Positions 44,484-53,513 of a stretch of 64,000 nt of DNA are shown one piece after another. Numbering within the stretch: the first letter of the stretch is position 1; every line of letters starts with the position of its first letter. The notes under the pieces were generated by a model that made no database searches, was not told the origin of the DNA, and was given only the letters and a program-made list of their open reading frames with translations. Source of the DNA: Ruegeria sp. HKCCD7303 (GTDB lineage Bacteria; Pseudomonadota; Alphaproteobacteria; Rhodobacterales; Rhodobacteraceae); assembly GCF_013111185.1 (NCBI RefSeq), contig NZ_WVRE01000003.1, forward strand, positions 186,001 to 250,000. Reading direction: 5' to 3'. Made by a program: the position numbers and the translations under genes.

Positions 44484-45962
44484 TTAGGCGAAAGCAGTTA
44501 GCATCCAAAAGATTATGGCTGACATGGTCGCGGCAGCAGGTACGGTGATGACCCAGGCCGCTACGATGGTCATAAAATGCGAGCGCCGCACCAGTTTACG
44601 ACGGCGGTACTCTTCGGGTGCCAGATTATGCCCTGTTGCACGCAGCAGGTTGGCGCGTTTACGTCGCCGTTCGGAGTCCCACTCGCGGAAAAAGCCCACA
44701 CCAAAAACTGCGCCAACTGCGATATGGGTCGAGCTGACAGGCAGCCCCAGCCAACTGGCCACGATCACGGTGATCGCCGCCGAAAGGGCGACACAGAAAG
44801 CCCGCATAGGGTTCAGCTTGGTGATCTGGCTACCGACCATCCGGATCAGTTTGGGGCCAAATAAGAACAGACCAAAGGAAATCCCAAACGCGCCGATAAT
44901 CATTACCCAAAGCGGAATTGAGACCTTCGACGCGAAATCCCCGAATTCTGCCGCGTGCACAATCGCGGCCAGAGGGCCAACCGCATTGGCCACGTCATTT
45001 GCGCCATGTGCGAAACTCAGGAACGTGGCCGAGATGACCAGCGGCAAGCCAAACAGAGCTTTCAGTGACCGCGTTCGGTTTTCAAGCCCTTCGGACTTGC
45101 GTCGCACCCATGGGATGGTGGCGGACCAGGCCAGCAGACCTGCGGCCAACCCGATTAGCAGCGCCATCTCAAGTTCGATTTTAACGATGCGTTTAAGCCC
45201 CTTTACGGCAAGATAAGTGGCAAAGGCCCCTGCCATCACTGCCACAAGGATGGGCACCCATTTGCGGGCCGCCGCGATCTTATCATTCTGATATTGAATC
45301 TTGGTCTGGATCAGCGCCAGAAAACCGGCGGAAATCAAACCACCCAGTACAGGCGAGATCACCCAACTGGCCGCAATTGCGCTCATCGTGCCCCAACTGA
45401 CTGCACTTAGCCCCGCTGCTGCAATCCCGGCCCCCATGACGCCTCCGACAACCGAGTGCGTAGTCGACACAGGCGCGCCGACCCAAGTTGCCAGATTGAC
45501 CCACATGGCCGACGAAATCAGTGCTGCCATCATCGCCCAGATGAAAACGTTGCTGTTCTGAACAGACGCAGGATCAATGATCCCTTTGGAAATGGTCGAA
45601 ACCACATCACCACCTGCCAGCAACGCACCTGCGCTTTCGGCGATGGCCGCGATCAAGATGGCCCCGCCCATAGTCAGTGCGTTTGCACCAACGGCTGGAC
45701 CCATGTTGTTGGCCACATCATTTGCGCCAATGTTGATCGCCATATAGGCCCCAAAAGCGGCAGCGGCGACCACGATGTAGCTGCCATCGGCCTGACCAAA
45801 CAGAACGGCCGCTGTCAGTCCTGCAACGACCATGAACGCCAACGCGATTCCCGGTGCCAACAAAGGACGGGAAACGTGTATGTTGGCATTTTCAACGCGA
45901 GAAATGCGATGCAGGTCACTGTCCAGCGCCTGCCAGCGCGGCTTGGGGTTTGTGTCAGACAT
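44484..45962 (-). CDS. Inorganic phosphate transporter (Pit family)
   Basis: 492 residues with about 11-12 membrane helices. The duplicated signature is GANDVANNMGPAVGANALT in the N-terminal half and GANDVANAVGPLAAIVHA in the second. These Asp-containing repeats bind the ion. It symports phosphate (or metal phosphate) with protons. The usual PhoU-like partner gene upstream is absent. A cytoplasmic N-terminal extension of ~40 residues precedes the first helix. Start ATG at 45962. Confidence 0.93.
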   Translation of the reverse strand: MSDTNPKPRWQALDSDLHRISRVENANIHVSRPLLAPGIALAFMVVAGLTAAVLFGQADGSYIVVAAAAFGAYMAINIGANDVANNMGPAVGANALTMGGAILIAAIAESAGALLAGGDVVSTISKGIIDPASVQNSNVFIWAMMAALISSAMWVNLATWVGAPVSTTHSVVGGVMGAGIAAAGLSAVSWGTMSAIAASWVISPVLGGLISAGFLALIQTKIQYQNDKIAAARKWVPILVAVMAGAFATYLAVKGLKRIVKIELEMALLIGLAAGLLAWSATIPWVRRKSEGLENRTRSLKALFGLPLVISATFLSFAHGANDVANAVGPLAAIVHAAEFGDFASKVSIPLWVMIIGAFGISFGLFLFGPKLIRMVGSQITKLNPMRAFCVALSAAITVIVASWLGLPVSSTHIAVGAVFGVGFFREWDSERRRKRANLLRATGHNLAPEEYRRRKLVRRSHFMTIVAAWVITVPAAATMSAIIFWMLTAFA

Positions 45963-46051
45963 GGGCTTGATCAGTTTTTCAAAGACGGCCCGCAGCTAAC
46001 GTTTCGATGCTGCAAGGACAAGCCGCATGTCATCAATTTGTTGCGAAGTTG

Positions 46052-46510
46052 TTACATTTGACGCAGCAGCGACTGTAGTTCAGGTTCCTGCACCTGCGTG
46101 GCAGCTTCGGCCGGTGAAAACCACTTTCGTGTCCGCTGATGGGCTTCGGGGAAGTCTTCGACCAGCTTGCGCACCACAATCCGGTATACATTGGTCAGCA
46201 CCGGTTGCGTCGACCCGTCCTTGAGGATTTTGTCGTAAGTAAAGTGACCGATGGGTTTCTTGTCCACCTTGTCCGCCCGCACTCCGGCCTCTTCCCAAGC
46301 CTCCTGCAGCGCCGTTTCGGCCCCGTCCAGACCGTCAATCGGCCAGCCCTTTGGAATGATCCAGCGCCCGGTATCCCGACTGGTGATCAACAGAACCTCA
46401 TTCTGCCCTTTGTGTTTTCGGGTGCACAAAGCCGCGAACTGCACCCGTCTGGGGCGCAGGAACAAAGGCCGACCAACCTCTTCCCAGATATTTCGCAGTT
46501 TTGAACCCAT
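46052..46510 (-). CDS. NUDIX hydrolase, paralogue of the one at 11457
   Basis: 152 residues (ATG at 46510; 46528 is an alternative). NUDIX box: IPKGWPIDGLDGAETALQEA then WEEAGVRA. The segment VLLITSRDTGRWIIPKGW is nearly the same as in the 11457 gene, so the two are paralogues of the DIPP-like subgroup that hydrolyse diphosphoinositol polyphosphates or dinucleoside polyphosphates. It stands behind the Pit transporter in the same direction, with an 89-base gap. Confidence 0.9.
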   Translation of the reverse strand: MGSKLRNIWEEVGRPLFLRPRRVQFAALCTRKHKGQNEVLLITSRDTGRWIIPKGWPIDGLDGAETALQEAWEEAGVRADKVDKKPIGHFTYDKILKDGSTQPVLTNVYRIVVRKLVEDFPEAHQRTRKWFSPAEAATQVQEPELQSLLRQM

Positions 46511-46661
46511 CCGCAGCGTATCAACCATATCCTGTCATCGGAACTGAAGGGACGTAACAGTGGAAATGTTGAATTTCAATTAAATCTTCAGATTTTCCGT
46601 ATTCGTGAGCGGTTTTCGGTTCGAGTGGCTGAACACTGTTTCAGCCCCGGTCGATCTTGCC

Positions 46662-49115
46662 TTAGCCGCGTCTGCGCTTTGCCCTCAGCGTTGGGTCGGC
46701 TTGTGTTGGGTCTTCCGGCCACGGGTGTTTTGGATACTGGGCCCGCATATCCTTGCGCACGTCCGCGTAAGAGCCAGCCCAGAATCCGGGTAGATCGCGG
46801 GTGATCTGGATCGGACGTTGCGCAGGTGACAGAAGGGTAATTTTCAGCGGCGCGCCCCCGACAACCGGGTGACTCGAAACGCCGAACAATTCCTGCAACC
46901 GGACCGAGATTTCTGGCACCGCTGCACTGTAGTCAATCGGCACCTTGCGTCCTAGCGGTGTTTCAAACGATCCCGGTGCACGGCGGTCCAGTTCTTGCGT
47001 CTGTGCCCAATCCAAACGGGCGCGCAGGGCGGGTAAGAGGTCGAAGCGCTTCCAATCTTCCGCGCTTTTGACGCCTGAGAGCATCGGCAGCAGCCAATCC
47101 TCCAAGTCGGCCATCAGGCCTTCGACCGAGAAATCGGGCAGGTCGGTCCCGTCTGCGCGCACCAGTTCGACCCGGGCTGCCAGTCGACCGGCGGCACCGT
47201 CCAGTCGCAGCCCTAGGTCGCGGACCCCGTCCAGCATGGCCCGCGCGACATCTTCATCCGGGACTTCCTTCCAGATACGATCATCCAAGGTGATCGCACC
47301 GAACCGTTCCTGTCGTCGTGACACAACCCGGCGTTCGCGTTTCGACCACGTGCAACTTTCAACCCAGGCGATTTGATCGCAAAACAAATCCCGGATCTCT
47401 TGTTCCGAGATCTGCGTGGCCATGCGTACCTTTGCTTCGCGCGGGTTGCCATCCGTATCGTTCACAACCAAGTAAGGCGCGCCCGCCAGCGTGTCACCAT
47501 TGTCCAGAACAACGCCCTTGCCGCCCGACAGCACATAGCGCGGTGCTTCTCCTTTGCGCCGCTGTCCGACGCGATCAGGGTAGGCCAGGGCGACCATGGC
47601 CGCAGGGCTCAGGCGCTCGGACCCGTTCTTGGCCTGCGCCCGCAGTCTTTTGGTTTCGGCCTGGATACGGTCTATGGCGCCCATATTCACCTGCCATACG
47701 CGGTTACGCTGAAACGCACGCACGTCGCGCAACGCCTCTTGCCGTAGCGCGATATCGACCGGGGCGCCGCGCAAGGGGTCACGTTCAGCCATAAGTGCCG
47801 CCAATGGCGCAGCTTGCGAACCTGCGCTTTCCAACATGTGACCCAGCCGGGGGTGCAGAGGTAACGCGGCCAAGGCTCGCCCGTGATCAGTGATCCGCCC
47901 CTTATCGTCCAGTGCGCCAAGCATCGTCAGCAATGCCCGTGCCTCGGCCAGTGTTCCGTCGGGCGGCGGTGTCAAAAAGGCCAGATCATTGGCGTCCGCG
48001 CCCCACAACGCCAGTTCCAACGCCAGTCCGGTCAAGTCAGCTGCCTCGATCTCGGCGGGCGGGTAGGCGGCCAGCGCGCCTTCTTCACCTTTTGACCACA
48101 GCCTATAACACACGCCTTCGGCCACACGGCCCGCGCGACCCGCGCGTTGCGTCGCTTCGGCCCGCGTCACGCGTTCTGTGACCAACCTCGACATGCCCGA
48201 GCCCGGATCAAACCGTGCCCGCCGCGCTTGCCCCATATCCACGACCACGCGGATATCTGGGATGGTCAAAGAGGTTTCGGCAATCGACGTCGCCAGCACC
48301 ACTTTGCGCCCGCTTTTAGCGGGGGCAATCGCTGCGCGCTGGGCGGCAAAGGGCATTGCCCCGAACAATGGATACACGGCACAGGCTTCAGATAGTCTGG
48401 CTTTCAAGGCGGCCTCGGCCCGCCGGATTTCGCCTTCACCGGGCAGGAACACCAAAAGACCACCTCCTGTGGCGCGCGTTTCACGTTCGGCCTGTACCAC
48501 CAGTTCTACCAGCGCATCCAAACGACGTGCTTGTAGCCCCAAGGGGCGATCCAGCCAGCGGGTCTTGACAGGAAAGCTGCGCCCCTCGGACGTGATCAGC
48601 GGGGCGTCCATCAATTGGCCAACGGGCTCGGCATCCAAGGTGGCAGACATGGCCAGCAGGATTAGGTCATCCCGCAGCGCACCTGCCACCTCGAGGCACA
48701 GCGCAAGCCCCAGATCAGCGTTCAAAGAGCGTTCGTGGAATTCGTCGAAAATCACCGCGCTGATACCGGGCAGGTCAGGGTCTGATTGCAGCATTCGGGT
48801 CAGGATGCCTTCGGTGACGACCTCGATCCGCGTGTCCTTGGACACTTTCGCATCGCCACGTACACGGTAGCCCACGGTCTGCCCCGCGCGCTCTCCCAGA
48901 GTTTCGGTCATCCGCTCTGCCGCTGCCCGCGCAGCCAGCCTTCGGGGTTCCAGCATCACGATCTTGCCGTCGCACAGATCGGCCTCGAGCATCGCCAACG
49001 GCACCCGCGTGGTCTTGCCTGCGCCTGGCGGTGCCTGCAGCACTGCGCGTCCACGGGCACGCAAGGCATTCAGCAAGGCGGGAACGGCGTCATCTATTGG
49101 CAGGCGATTGGTCAT
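46662..49115 (-). CDS. hrpB: ATP-dependent helicase HrpB (DExH type)
   Basis: 817 residues from the ATG at 49115 (MTNRLPIDDAVPALLNALR), the usual length; the upstream extension overlaps meaB's leader and is not needed. Superfamily-2 motifs in order: Walker A QAPPGAGKTTRVPLAML, DEFHERSLNADLG (DExH box, DEFH), LAMSATL (motif III), SIAETSLTIPDIRVVVDMG (V), and QRAGRAGR (VI). The HrpB C-terminal domain follows. E. coli HrpB has no firm role in vivo; the protein is probably an RNA helicase. Confidence 0.93.
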   Translation of the reverse strand: MTNRLPIDDAVPALLNALRARGRAVLQAPPGAGKTTRVPLAMLEADLCDGKIVMLEPRRLAARAAAERMTETLGERAGQTVGYRVRGDAKVSKDTRIEVVTEGILTRMLQSDPDLPGISAVIFDEFHERSLNADLGLALCLEVAGALRDDLILLAMSATLDAEPVGQLMDAPLITSEGRSFPVKTRWLDRPLGLQARRLDALVELVVQAERETRATGGGLLVFLPGEGEIRRAEAALKARLSEACAVYPLFGAMPFAAQRAAIAPAKSGRKVVLATSIAETSLTIPDIRVVVDMGQARRARFDPGSGMSRLVTERVTRAEATQRAGRAGRVAEGVCYRLWSKGEEGALAAYPPAEIEAADLTGLALELALWGADANDLAFLTPPPDGTLAEARALLTMLGALDDKGRITDHGRALAALPLHPRLGHMLESAGSQAAPLAALMAERDPLRGAPVDIALRQEALRDVRAFQRNRVWQVNMGAIDRIQAETKRLRAQAKNGSERLSPAAMVALAYPDRVGQRRKGEAPRYVLSGGKGVVLDNGDTLAGAPYLVVNDTDGNPREAKVRMATQISEQEIRDLFCDQIAWVESCTWSKRERRVVSRRQERFGAITLDDRIWKEVPDEDVARAMLDGVRDLGLRLDGAAGRLAARVELVRADGTDLPDFSVEGLMADLEDWLLPMLSGVKSAEDWKRFDLLPALRARLDWAQTQELDRRAPGSFETPLGRKVPIDYSAAVPEISVRLQELFGVSSHPVVGGAPLKITLLSPAQRPIQITRDLPGFWAGSYADVRKDMRAQYPKHPWPEDPTQADPTLRAKRRRG

Positions 49116-49288
49116 GTGCACCTTATCCGCCATCGTGCTGGCGGCGTCCAGTTCCCGCACTTGCACAAGCTGCAGGCCATGAACGAAATGCCGCAGGATT
49201 TGTTTTGCGCGCAATTCCCGTGCTCTTCGGTCTGGACAAATACCCCCCGACCACGGCAACTATTCCTGCCTCAGGGAACGGAACAAGC

Positions 49289-50260
49289 ATGCAGACAGAC
49301 AGTTTAAGTGACAGGATATTGAACGGCGAGCGTCGTGCGCTGGCGCGTGCCATCACTCTTGTCGAAAGCAATCGTGCTGATCATCGGGCGCAAGCCAGCG
49401 AGCTTTTAACTCAGCTTGCGGGATCGGGACGTCAGGCGTTGCGGATCGGTTTGTCGGGGACGCCCGGGGTTGGCAAGTCCACCTTTATTGAAAGCTTCGG
49501 CATGATGCTGACTGGGCAAGGACTGCGCGTGGCTGTTTTGGCGGTCGATCCGAGCTCGGCACGTTCGGGTGGTTCGATTCTGGGCGACAAAACCCGGATG
49601 GAACGCCTGAGTCGGGAAAAAAATGCCTTTATCCGGCCTTCTCCCAGCCAAAGCCACCTTGGCGGCGTAGCCCGTCGTACCCGTGAGGCCATCGCCCTGT
49701 GCGAGGCGGCGGGTTATGATGTGGTGCTCATCGAAACGGTCGGTGTGGGGCAGTCGGAGACGGTTGTTTCCGAGCTGTCGGATCTGTTCCTGCTGTTGTT
49801 GGCCCCTGCGGGCGGAGACGAATTGCAGGGTGTGAAACGCGGCATAATGGAGATGGCCGACATCATCCTGATCAATAAGGCTGATGGCGACCTGAGGGCC
49901 ACTGCCACACGCACCTGCGCGGACTATGCGGGCGCGTTGCGATTGCTGCGTAAACGTCCGCAAGATCCCGAGGGTTTTCCCAAGGCCATGACCGTATCAG
50001 CGGTTGAAGAACATGGGCTGGAGCAGGCGTGGGACGAAATGCAATCCTTGACCCAATGGCGTCGGGACAATGGCATTTGGGAAGCCAATCGCGCGGCGCA
50101 AGCACGGTATTGGTTCGACCAAGAGGTGCGTCACGCTCTTCTTGCGCGCCTCGACACACCGCAGGCCAAGGCCGAGATGGAGCGTCTGAACGCCGAAGTC
50201 TCAGCCGGGCATTTGAACCCGGCAAAAGCGGCAGAGGAACTGCTCGGTGCACTGACCTGA
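49289..50260 (+). CDS. meaB: MeaB/ArgK-type GTPase (methylmalonyl-CoA mutase chaperone)
   Basis: 323 residues from the ATG at 49289; the longer frame overlaps the hrpB gene antisense and is unneeded. G1 LSGTPGVGKSTFIESFG, G2/G3 region VLAVDPSSARSGGSILGDKTRM, VLIETVGVGQSE, and the NKAD motif in IINKADGDL identify the MeaB family. It binds methylmalonyl-CoA mutase and guards its cobalamin cofactor. No mutase gene is nearby. It diverges from hrpB. Confidence 0.93.
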   Translation: MQTDSLSDRILNGERRALARAITLVESNRADHRAQASELLTQLAGSGRQALRIGLSGTPGVGKSTFIESFGMMLTGQGLRVAVLAVDPSSARSGGSILGDKTRMERLSREKNAFIRPSPSQSHLGGVARRTREAIALCEAAGYDVVLIETVGVGQSETVVSELSDLFLLLLAPAGGDELQGVKRGIMEMADIILINKADGDLRATATRTCADYAGALRLLRKRPQDPEGFPKAMTVSAVEEHGLEQAWDEMQSLTQWRRDNGIWEANRAAQARYWFDQEVRHALLARLDTPQAKAEMERLNAEVSAGHLNPAKAAEELLGALT

Positions 50261-50322
50261 TGGTCGGGTTTGGTTGGGGAGCCTACGGGCTGTGCAAAAT
50301 AAAAGATTTCGCGCGGCCTGTC

Positions 50323-50351
50323 TTGACCCTCCCGGCGATTCCCACTACACG
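50323..50351 (+). promoter_or_regulatory. Promoter of rpmB
   Basis: TTGACC (50323-50328) and TACACG (50346-50351) have 17-base spacing, 95 bases upstream of the rpmB start. A strong -35 element fits a highly expressed ribosomal gene. Confidence 0.6.
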
Positions 50352-50445
50352 CATCCAACCAGTTTTCGGGCGCGACTTCGGGTTGCGCCCCTTGTGATTT
50401 GGCCAAGGGTCTGAAGCCCGGCCTCCAGAAACAAAGGAAGAAACC

Positions 50446-50733
50446 ATGTCGCGCCGTTGCGAACTGACCGGAAAAGGCCCGATGACTGGCAACAATGTCA
50501 GCCACGCCAACAACAAAACCAAACGTCGTTTCCTGCCGAACCTGAACGACGTCACCCTGCAGTCCGAGACCCTGGGTCGCGGTGTTAAACTGCGCATCTC
50601 GGCAGCTGCGCTGCGCTCGGTAGACCACCGCGGTGGTCTGGACGCGTTCCTGGCTAAAGCCAAGGACGAAGAGCTGTCGGCAAACGCTCTGAAAGTGAAA
50701 AAGGAAATCGCCAAGGCGCAAGCCTCGGCCTAA
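50446..50733 (+). CDS. rpmB: 50S ribosomal protein L28
   Basis: 95 residues, typical for alphaproteobacteria. [23 protein letters not shown] and [15 protein letters not shown] are the universal L28 motifs (bL28), which bind 23S rRNA. The C-terminal tail [32 protein letters not shown] is the alphaproteobacterial extension. Ribosome site AAAGGAAG upstream. Ends before a strong terminator. Confidence 0.97.
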   Translation: MSRRCELTGKGPMTGNNVSHANNKTKRRFLPNLNDVTLQSETLGRGVKLRISAAALRSVDHRGGLDAFLAKAKDEELSANALKVKKEIAKAQASA

Positions 50734-50759
50734 GCCTTTATTCTCTTACGTAATTCAAG

Positions 50760-50790
50760 GCCCCGTACCCTTTTGGTGCGGGGCTTTTTT
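50760..50790 (+). terminator. Intrinsic terminator of rpmB
   Basis: A 10-bp stem (GCCCCGTACC, 50760-50769, with GGTGCGGGGC, 50775-50784, one G-U pair) and loop CTTTT-like, followed by TTTTTT. Confidence 0.9.
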
Positions 50791-50924
50791 GCTCTGTGGC
50801 TATATGGCGGCAATTCGCATTGTTCCCGAATTCGAAATAATTTTTCTCGATTGGTGAATTTCTTCACATACAGAGATTCGAATCTGACTTAACGTTAGGT
50901 CATTCATCAGGCGGGGGCCCGAAT

Positions 50925-51074
50925 ATGTCGTTAAAAAGTTTCTACATTTTTCTGTTTCTGGCCGCTGTGCTCCGCAAGGCAATTGCAGCCTGCGCGCAGA
51001 TACAGCGCAAAGTGAACCGGTCGCACACCAGCTTTACTGCAAGCGAAGTGAAACGACCTGGGGTGGACTACTGA
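50925..51074 (+). CDS. 49-residue small protein with hydrophobic N-terminus, unknown
   Basis: Reads MSLKSFYIFLFLAAVLRKAIAA then CAQIQRKVNRSHTSF and a charged tail. Residues ~4-17 are hydrophobic, so it could be a membrane or secreted mini-protein. The ribosome site is poor (GGCGGGG at 50911-50917). The stop is followed by a perfect 12-bp stem-loop, which supports a separate transcription unit. No homologue is recognised; a chance frame is possible. Confidence 0.35.
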   Translation: MSLKSFYIFLFLAAVLRKAIAACAQIQRKVNRSHTSFTASEVKRPGVDY

Positions 51075-51078
51075 GAAC

Positions 51079-51111
51079 CGCTTCAAGCGCGACCCTTTAG
51101 CGCTTGAAGCG
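51079..51111 (+). terminator. Perfect 12-bp stem-loop, probable terminator
   Basis: CGCTTCAAGCGC (51079-51090), 9-base loop, GCGCTTGAAGCG (51100-51111), followed only by CCTTTG. It starts 4 bases after the small ORF at 50925-51074 and would isolate the copper pair that follows. Confidence 0.6.
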
Positions 51112-51142
51112 CCTTTGCACGCTGACCTATACCAAGGTCAGG

Positions 51143-51493
51143 ATGAGACCTAAGACCGCCAGTATTCTGCCGTTTGTTTTATCCCTGCTTCTGGTGCTGA
51201 CCGGGCAGGGTCTTGCCATGTCGCGCGGCATGAATAGTGCTGTTGGCCAGATGGTATTGTGCACCGGAAATGGCCCGGTCGTTGTCTACATGGATGAAAG
51301 TGGGCAACCTATTGCGCCACCGCACTATTGCCCGGATTACGCGCTGTCCCTCATGGGGGCAATTGCCGCGACCCATCCCACATTGCCCGCAGCGCCGGAA
51401 CTTGCGCAACCCGCGCCATTGCGAGATGTGGGCAACCAGATCGCATTGCCGGTGCCGCGCGCTCCGGCCCGCGCGCCGCCTTCTGTTGTTTGA
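51143..51493 (+). CDS. DUF2946-like periplasmic protein beside a copper chaperone
   Basis: 116 residues from the ATG at 51143. Hydrophobic N-terminus (SILPFVLSLLLVLTGQGLA) as signal or anchor. The central part LCTGNGPVVVYMDESGQP and HYCPDYALSL echoes the C-x-HG...H-x-CxxC pattern of DUF2946 proteins, which are usually found with copper genes. Here the final cysteine pair is degraded to C-P-D-Y. A Pro/Ala-rich tail follows. It lies 42 bases before the PCu(A)C gene, so a copper-related role is inferred from context. Confidence 0.7.
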   Translation: MRPKTASILPFVLSLLLVLTGQGLAMSRGMNSAVGQMVLCTGNGPVVVYMDESGQPIAPPHYCPDYALSLMGAIAATHPTLPAAPELAQPAPLRDVGNQIALPVPRAPARAPPSVV

Positions 51494-51535
51494 AACCCAT
51501 CTTTTCTAAAGTTTTGAACAACAAGGAGAGGCGCG

Positions 51536-52027
51536 ATGTCCCTCAAATCCAAACTGCTTGCAACCTTGGCCGCAGTCACGCTGGCCGTTCCCGCTCTGGC
51601 CGATGGCACCATCAAGGTGGATGACGCTTATGCCCGCTCTTCGGGCAAAACGGCCAAGGCTGGTGCCGCTTTCATGATGATCGAGAATCAGGGCGTCGCA
51701 GATGACCGCCTGATCGGCGCAACTTCGGACGCCGCGGCCCGTGTTGAGCTGCATACACACGAGGTCGACGATAACGGCGTGGCCAAGATGGTGCATGTGG
51801 AAGAAGGCTTTGTCATTCCCGCTGGCGAAACCTACATGCTGAAACGCGGCGGGGCTCATGTGATGTTCATGGGCCTGACAGCGCCTTTCGAGCAAGACGC
51901 AATGGTGCCCGTCACTCTGATTTTCGAGAATGCCGGCGAGGTCGCGATCGAGATACCCGTTGATCTGGAACGTCAAGACAAAGGTGGTCATGGCGGTCAC
52001 GGATCTCACGGAGAGAGCACGGATTAA
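51536..52027 (+). CDS. PCu(A)C-type periplasmic copper chaperone
   Basis: 163 residues. A signal peptide (MSLKSKLLATLAAVTLAVPALA) is followed by a DUF461/PCuAC domain: VDDAYARSSGKTAKAGAAFMMIENQG and the Cu(I) site HTHEVDDNGVAKM (His, then Met) together with HVMFMGL give the H-M-x10-M-x21-H-x-M pattern. The His-rich tail HGGHGSHGES may bind further metal. These proteins deliver Cu(I) to cytochrome oxidase CuA or store it in the periplasm. It lies right after the DUF2946-like gene. Ribosome site AAGGAGAGG. Confidence 0.93.
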   Translation: MSLKSKLLATLAAVTLAVPALADGTIKVDDAYARSSGKTAKAGAAFMMIENQGVADDRLIGATSDAAARVELHTHEVDDNGVAKMVHVEEGFVIPAGETYMLKRGGAHVMFMGLTAPFEQDAMVPVTLIFENAGEVAIEIPVDLERQDKGGHGGHGSHGESTD

Positions 52028-52069
52028 AGCGCGCCTGTCTTTGCGCCACGTTGCACCTTTTCCATGCAT

Positions 52070-52092
52070 CAGGCCGGGCATTGCCCGGCCTG
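52070..52092 (+). terminator. Terminator of the copper pair
   Basis: CAGGCCGGGC (52070-52079), loop ATT, GCCCGGCCTG (52083-52092): a perfect 10-bp stem 43 bases after the stop codon. It has no strong U-run (AGTGCGTTTGTT follows). Confidence 0.6.
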
Positions 52093-52118
52093 AGTGCGTT
52101 TGTTGAGGGGGGTGGCTT

Positions 52119-52727
52119 TTATTTATTCACGGTCTTTAGTCCGACCCGATCACCCGCTTTTCGGAACCGGGAGGCCAGCCAGAACATGACAGCAGCGATT
52201 GCAAGCGCCGAAAAGGCGATACCCCACCCAAGCGCCACCAATGCCACCGCTGGCCAGATCATCAGAACCAGCCCGACAACCAGGGCAACAAAGCCCGAAA
52301 CCCGCATTGATCCGCGTTGCGGGTCTCGCTGGTGCATCTGCTGAGCGGCGGCCAGTGAACCGATCCCGATGATAAGCGCCCATGCACCCAACAGGAAAAA
52401 GGCAAGCTTGACCGTGCCTTCCGGCCAGATCAGCAGGATCAGACCGATCACTAGCGCGCCGATCGCGGCACCTCCTAAAACACCACGGCGTCCAACCCCC
52501 AAAAGAGTCAGGCCGCCATCCAGGATCAATAGTACTCCGACCAGTTGCAACAGCACGGCGATGCTGCCAGAGGGCCAGAACAGCGCAGCAATGCCAACAA
52601 TCCCCGCCAACGCTCCACGCAGTAAAAAGGTCCACCAGAGATTGGATAGCTGCTCGCCCAGCAAGTCGCGCTGGGCCATGCTGCCATCCTCCAGGATTTC
52701 GCCGGTTTTGGGTTCTTGGTCGGCCAT
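52119..52727 (-). CDS. HdeD-family membrane protein (DUF308)
   Basis: 202 residues with six hydrophobic segments: WWTFLLRGALAGIVGIAALFWPSGSIAVLLQLVGVLLILDGGLTL and the repeat ...GLILLIWPEGTVKLAFFLLGAWALIIGIGSL. The WP-G-A-tandem layout is the HdeD/DUF308 pattern, an inner-membrane protein linked to acid resistance in E. coli. Its role here is unknown. Start ATG at 52727. Confidence 0.88.
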   Translation of the reverse strand: MADQEPKTGEILEDGSMAQRDLLGEQLSNLWWTFLLRGALAGIVGIAALFWPSGSIAVLLQLVGVLLILDGGLTLLGVGRRGVLGGAAIGALVIGLILLIWPEGTVKLAFFLLGAWALIIGIGSLAAAQQMHQRDPQRGSMRVSGFVALVVGLVLMIWPAVALVALGWGIAFSALAIAAVMFWLASRFRKAGDRVGLKTVNK

Positions 52728-52787
52728 GGCTGATCCTCCAATCGTTTCGGGCGCAATCTAAGCAAAAAATATAGTGTTGTCTGCATC

Positions 52788-53486
52788 TTATGAGGGTCGT
52801 GCCAGCAATTGCTCAACCCAGTTAGGCACCGTCTCTGACGCCTTGCCAAGGATATATGTGTCAAACCCCGAGGCCCCAAGCGTTGGCTCCAGATTAATCT
52901 CGACGGTTTGCGCGCCTGCCGCTTGTGCCTCGTGCACAAAGGCTGCTGCTGGATAGACCTGACCCGATGTGCCAATAGCCGCAAAGAGCGACGCGCTGGC
53001 CAGATGGTCGTAAATCGCATTCATGTGGTAAGGCATTTCTCCGAACCAGACTACATCAGGACGGGCTGTTGGCCGGTTGCAGGAGGGGCAGGGTTCTGCG
53101 ACCGCCATCTCGGGCGGGGCAGTCCAGCGGTGCCCACAGTTCGAACACAACGCGCCGGCCAAGGTGCCGTGCATGTGAATGACATTCCGTGCACCACCGG
53201 CTTCGTGCAGGCTGTCGACGTTCTGAGTGACAATCACCACTTCACCGGGCCAGTCGCATTGAAGCCGGGCCAGTGCTTTGTGGGCGGCATTGGGTTTCAC
53301 GCCAGCCGCCTGAACGCGACGGGCATTGTAAAATCCCTGAACCAAGGCCGGATTGCGGGCAAAGCCTTCGGGCGTGGCCACATCCTCGATCCGGTGCTTG
53401 GCCCACAATCCGCCCTCATCGCGAAAGGTACCTAGCCCACTTTCAGCGGAAATTCCGGCTCCGGTCAGAATGACAATCTTTTCCAT
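52788..53486 (-). CDS. cobB: NAD-dependent protein deacylase (CobB-type sirtuin)
   Basis: 232 residues from the ATG at 53486. It removes acetyl and other acyl groups from lysines, using NAD+. Landmarks: LTGAGISAESGLGTFRDEGGLW (NAD site, residues 7-28), TQNVDSLHEAGG, the catalytic HMHGT, and the zinc site CSNCGHRWTAPP ... CPSCNRPTARPDVVWFGE. FYNARRVQ carries the Tyr-x-x-Arg of desuccinylase-type (class III) sirtuins, as in E. coli CobB. Close to an LMW-PTP, with which it diverges. Confidence 0.95.
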   Translation of the reverse strand: MEKIVILTGAGISAESGLGTFRDEGGLWAKHRIEDVATPEGFARNPALVQGFYNARRVQAAGVKPNAAHKALARLQCDWPGEVVIVTQNVDSLHEAGGARNVIHMHGTLAGALCSNCGHRWTAPPEMAVAEPCPSCNRPTARPDVVWFGEMPYHMNAIYDHLASASLFAAIGTSGQVYPAAAFVHEAQAAGAQTVEINLEPTLGASGFDTYILGKASETVPNWVEQLLARPS

Positions 53487-53513
53487 GTCCTCTCCACACG
53501 GTACAGCTTGCAT

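Noticed and set aside
49116..49259. Extended start of the HrpB frame
   Set aside because: The extra 48 codons overlap the divergent promoter region and do not resemble the HrpB N-terminus, which begins at the ATG at 49115.
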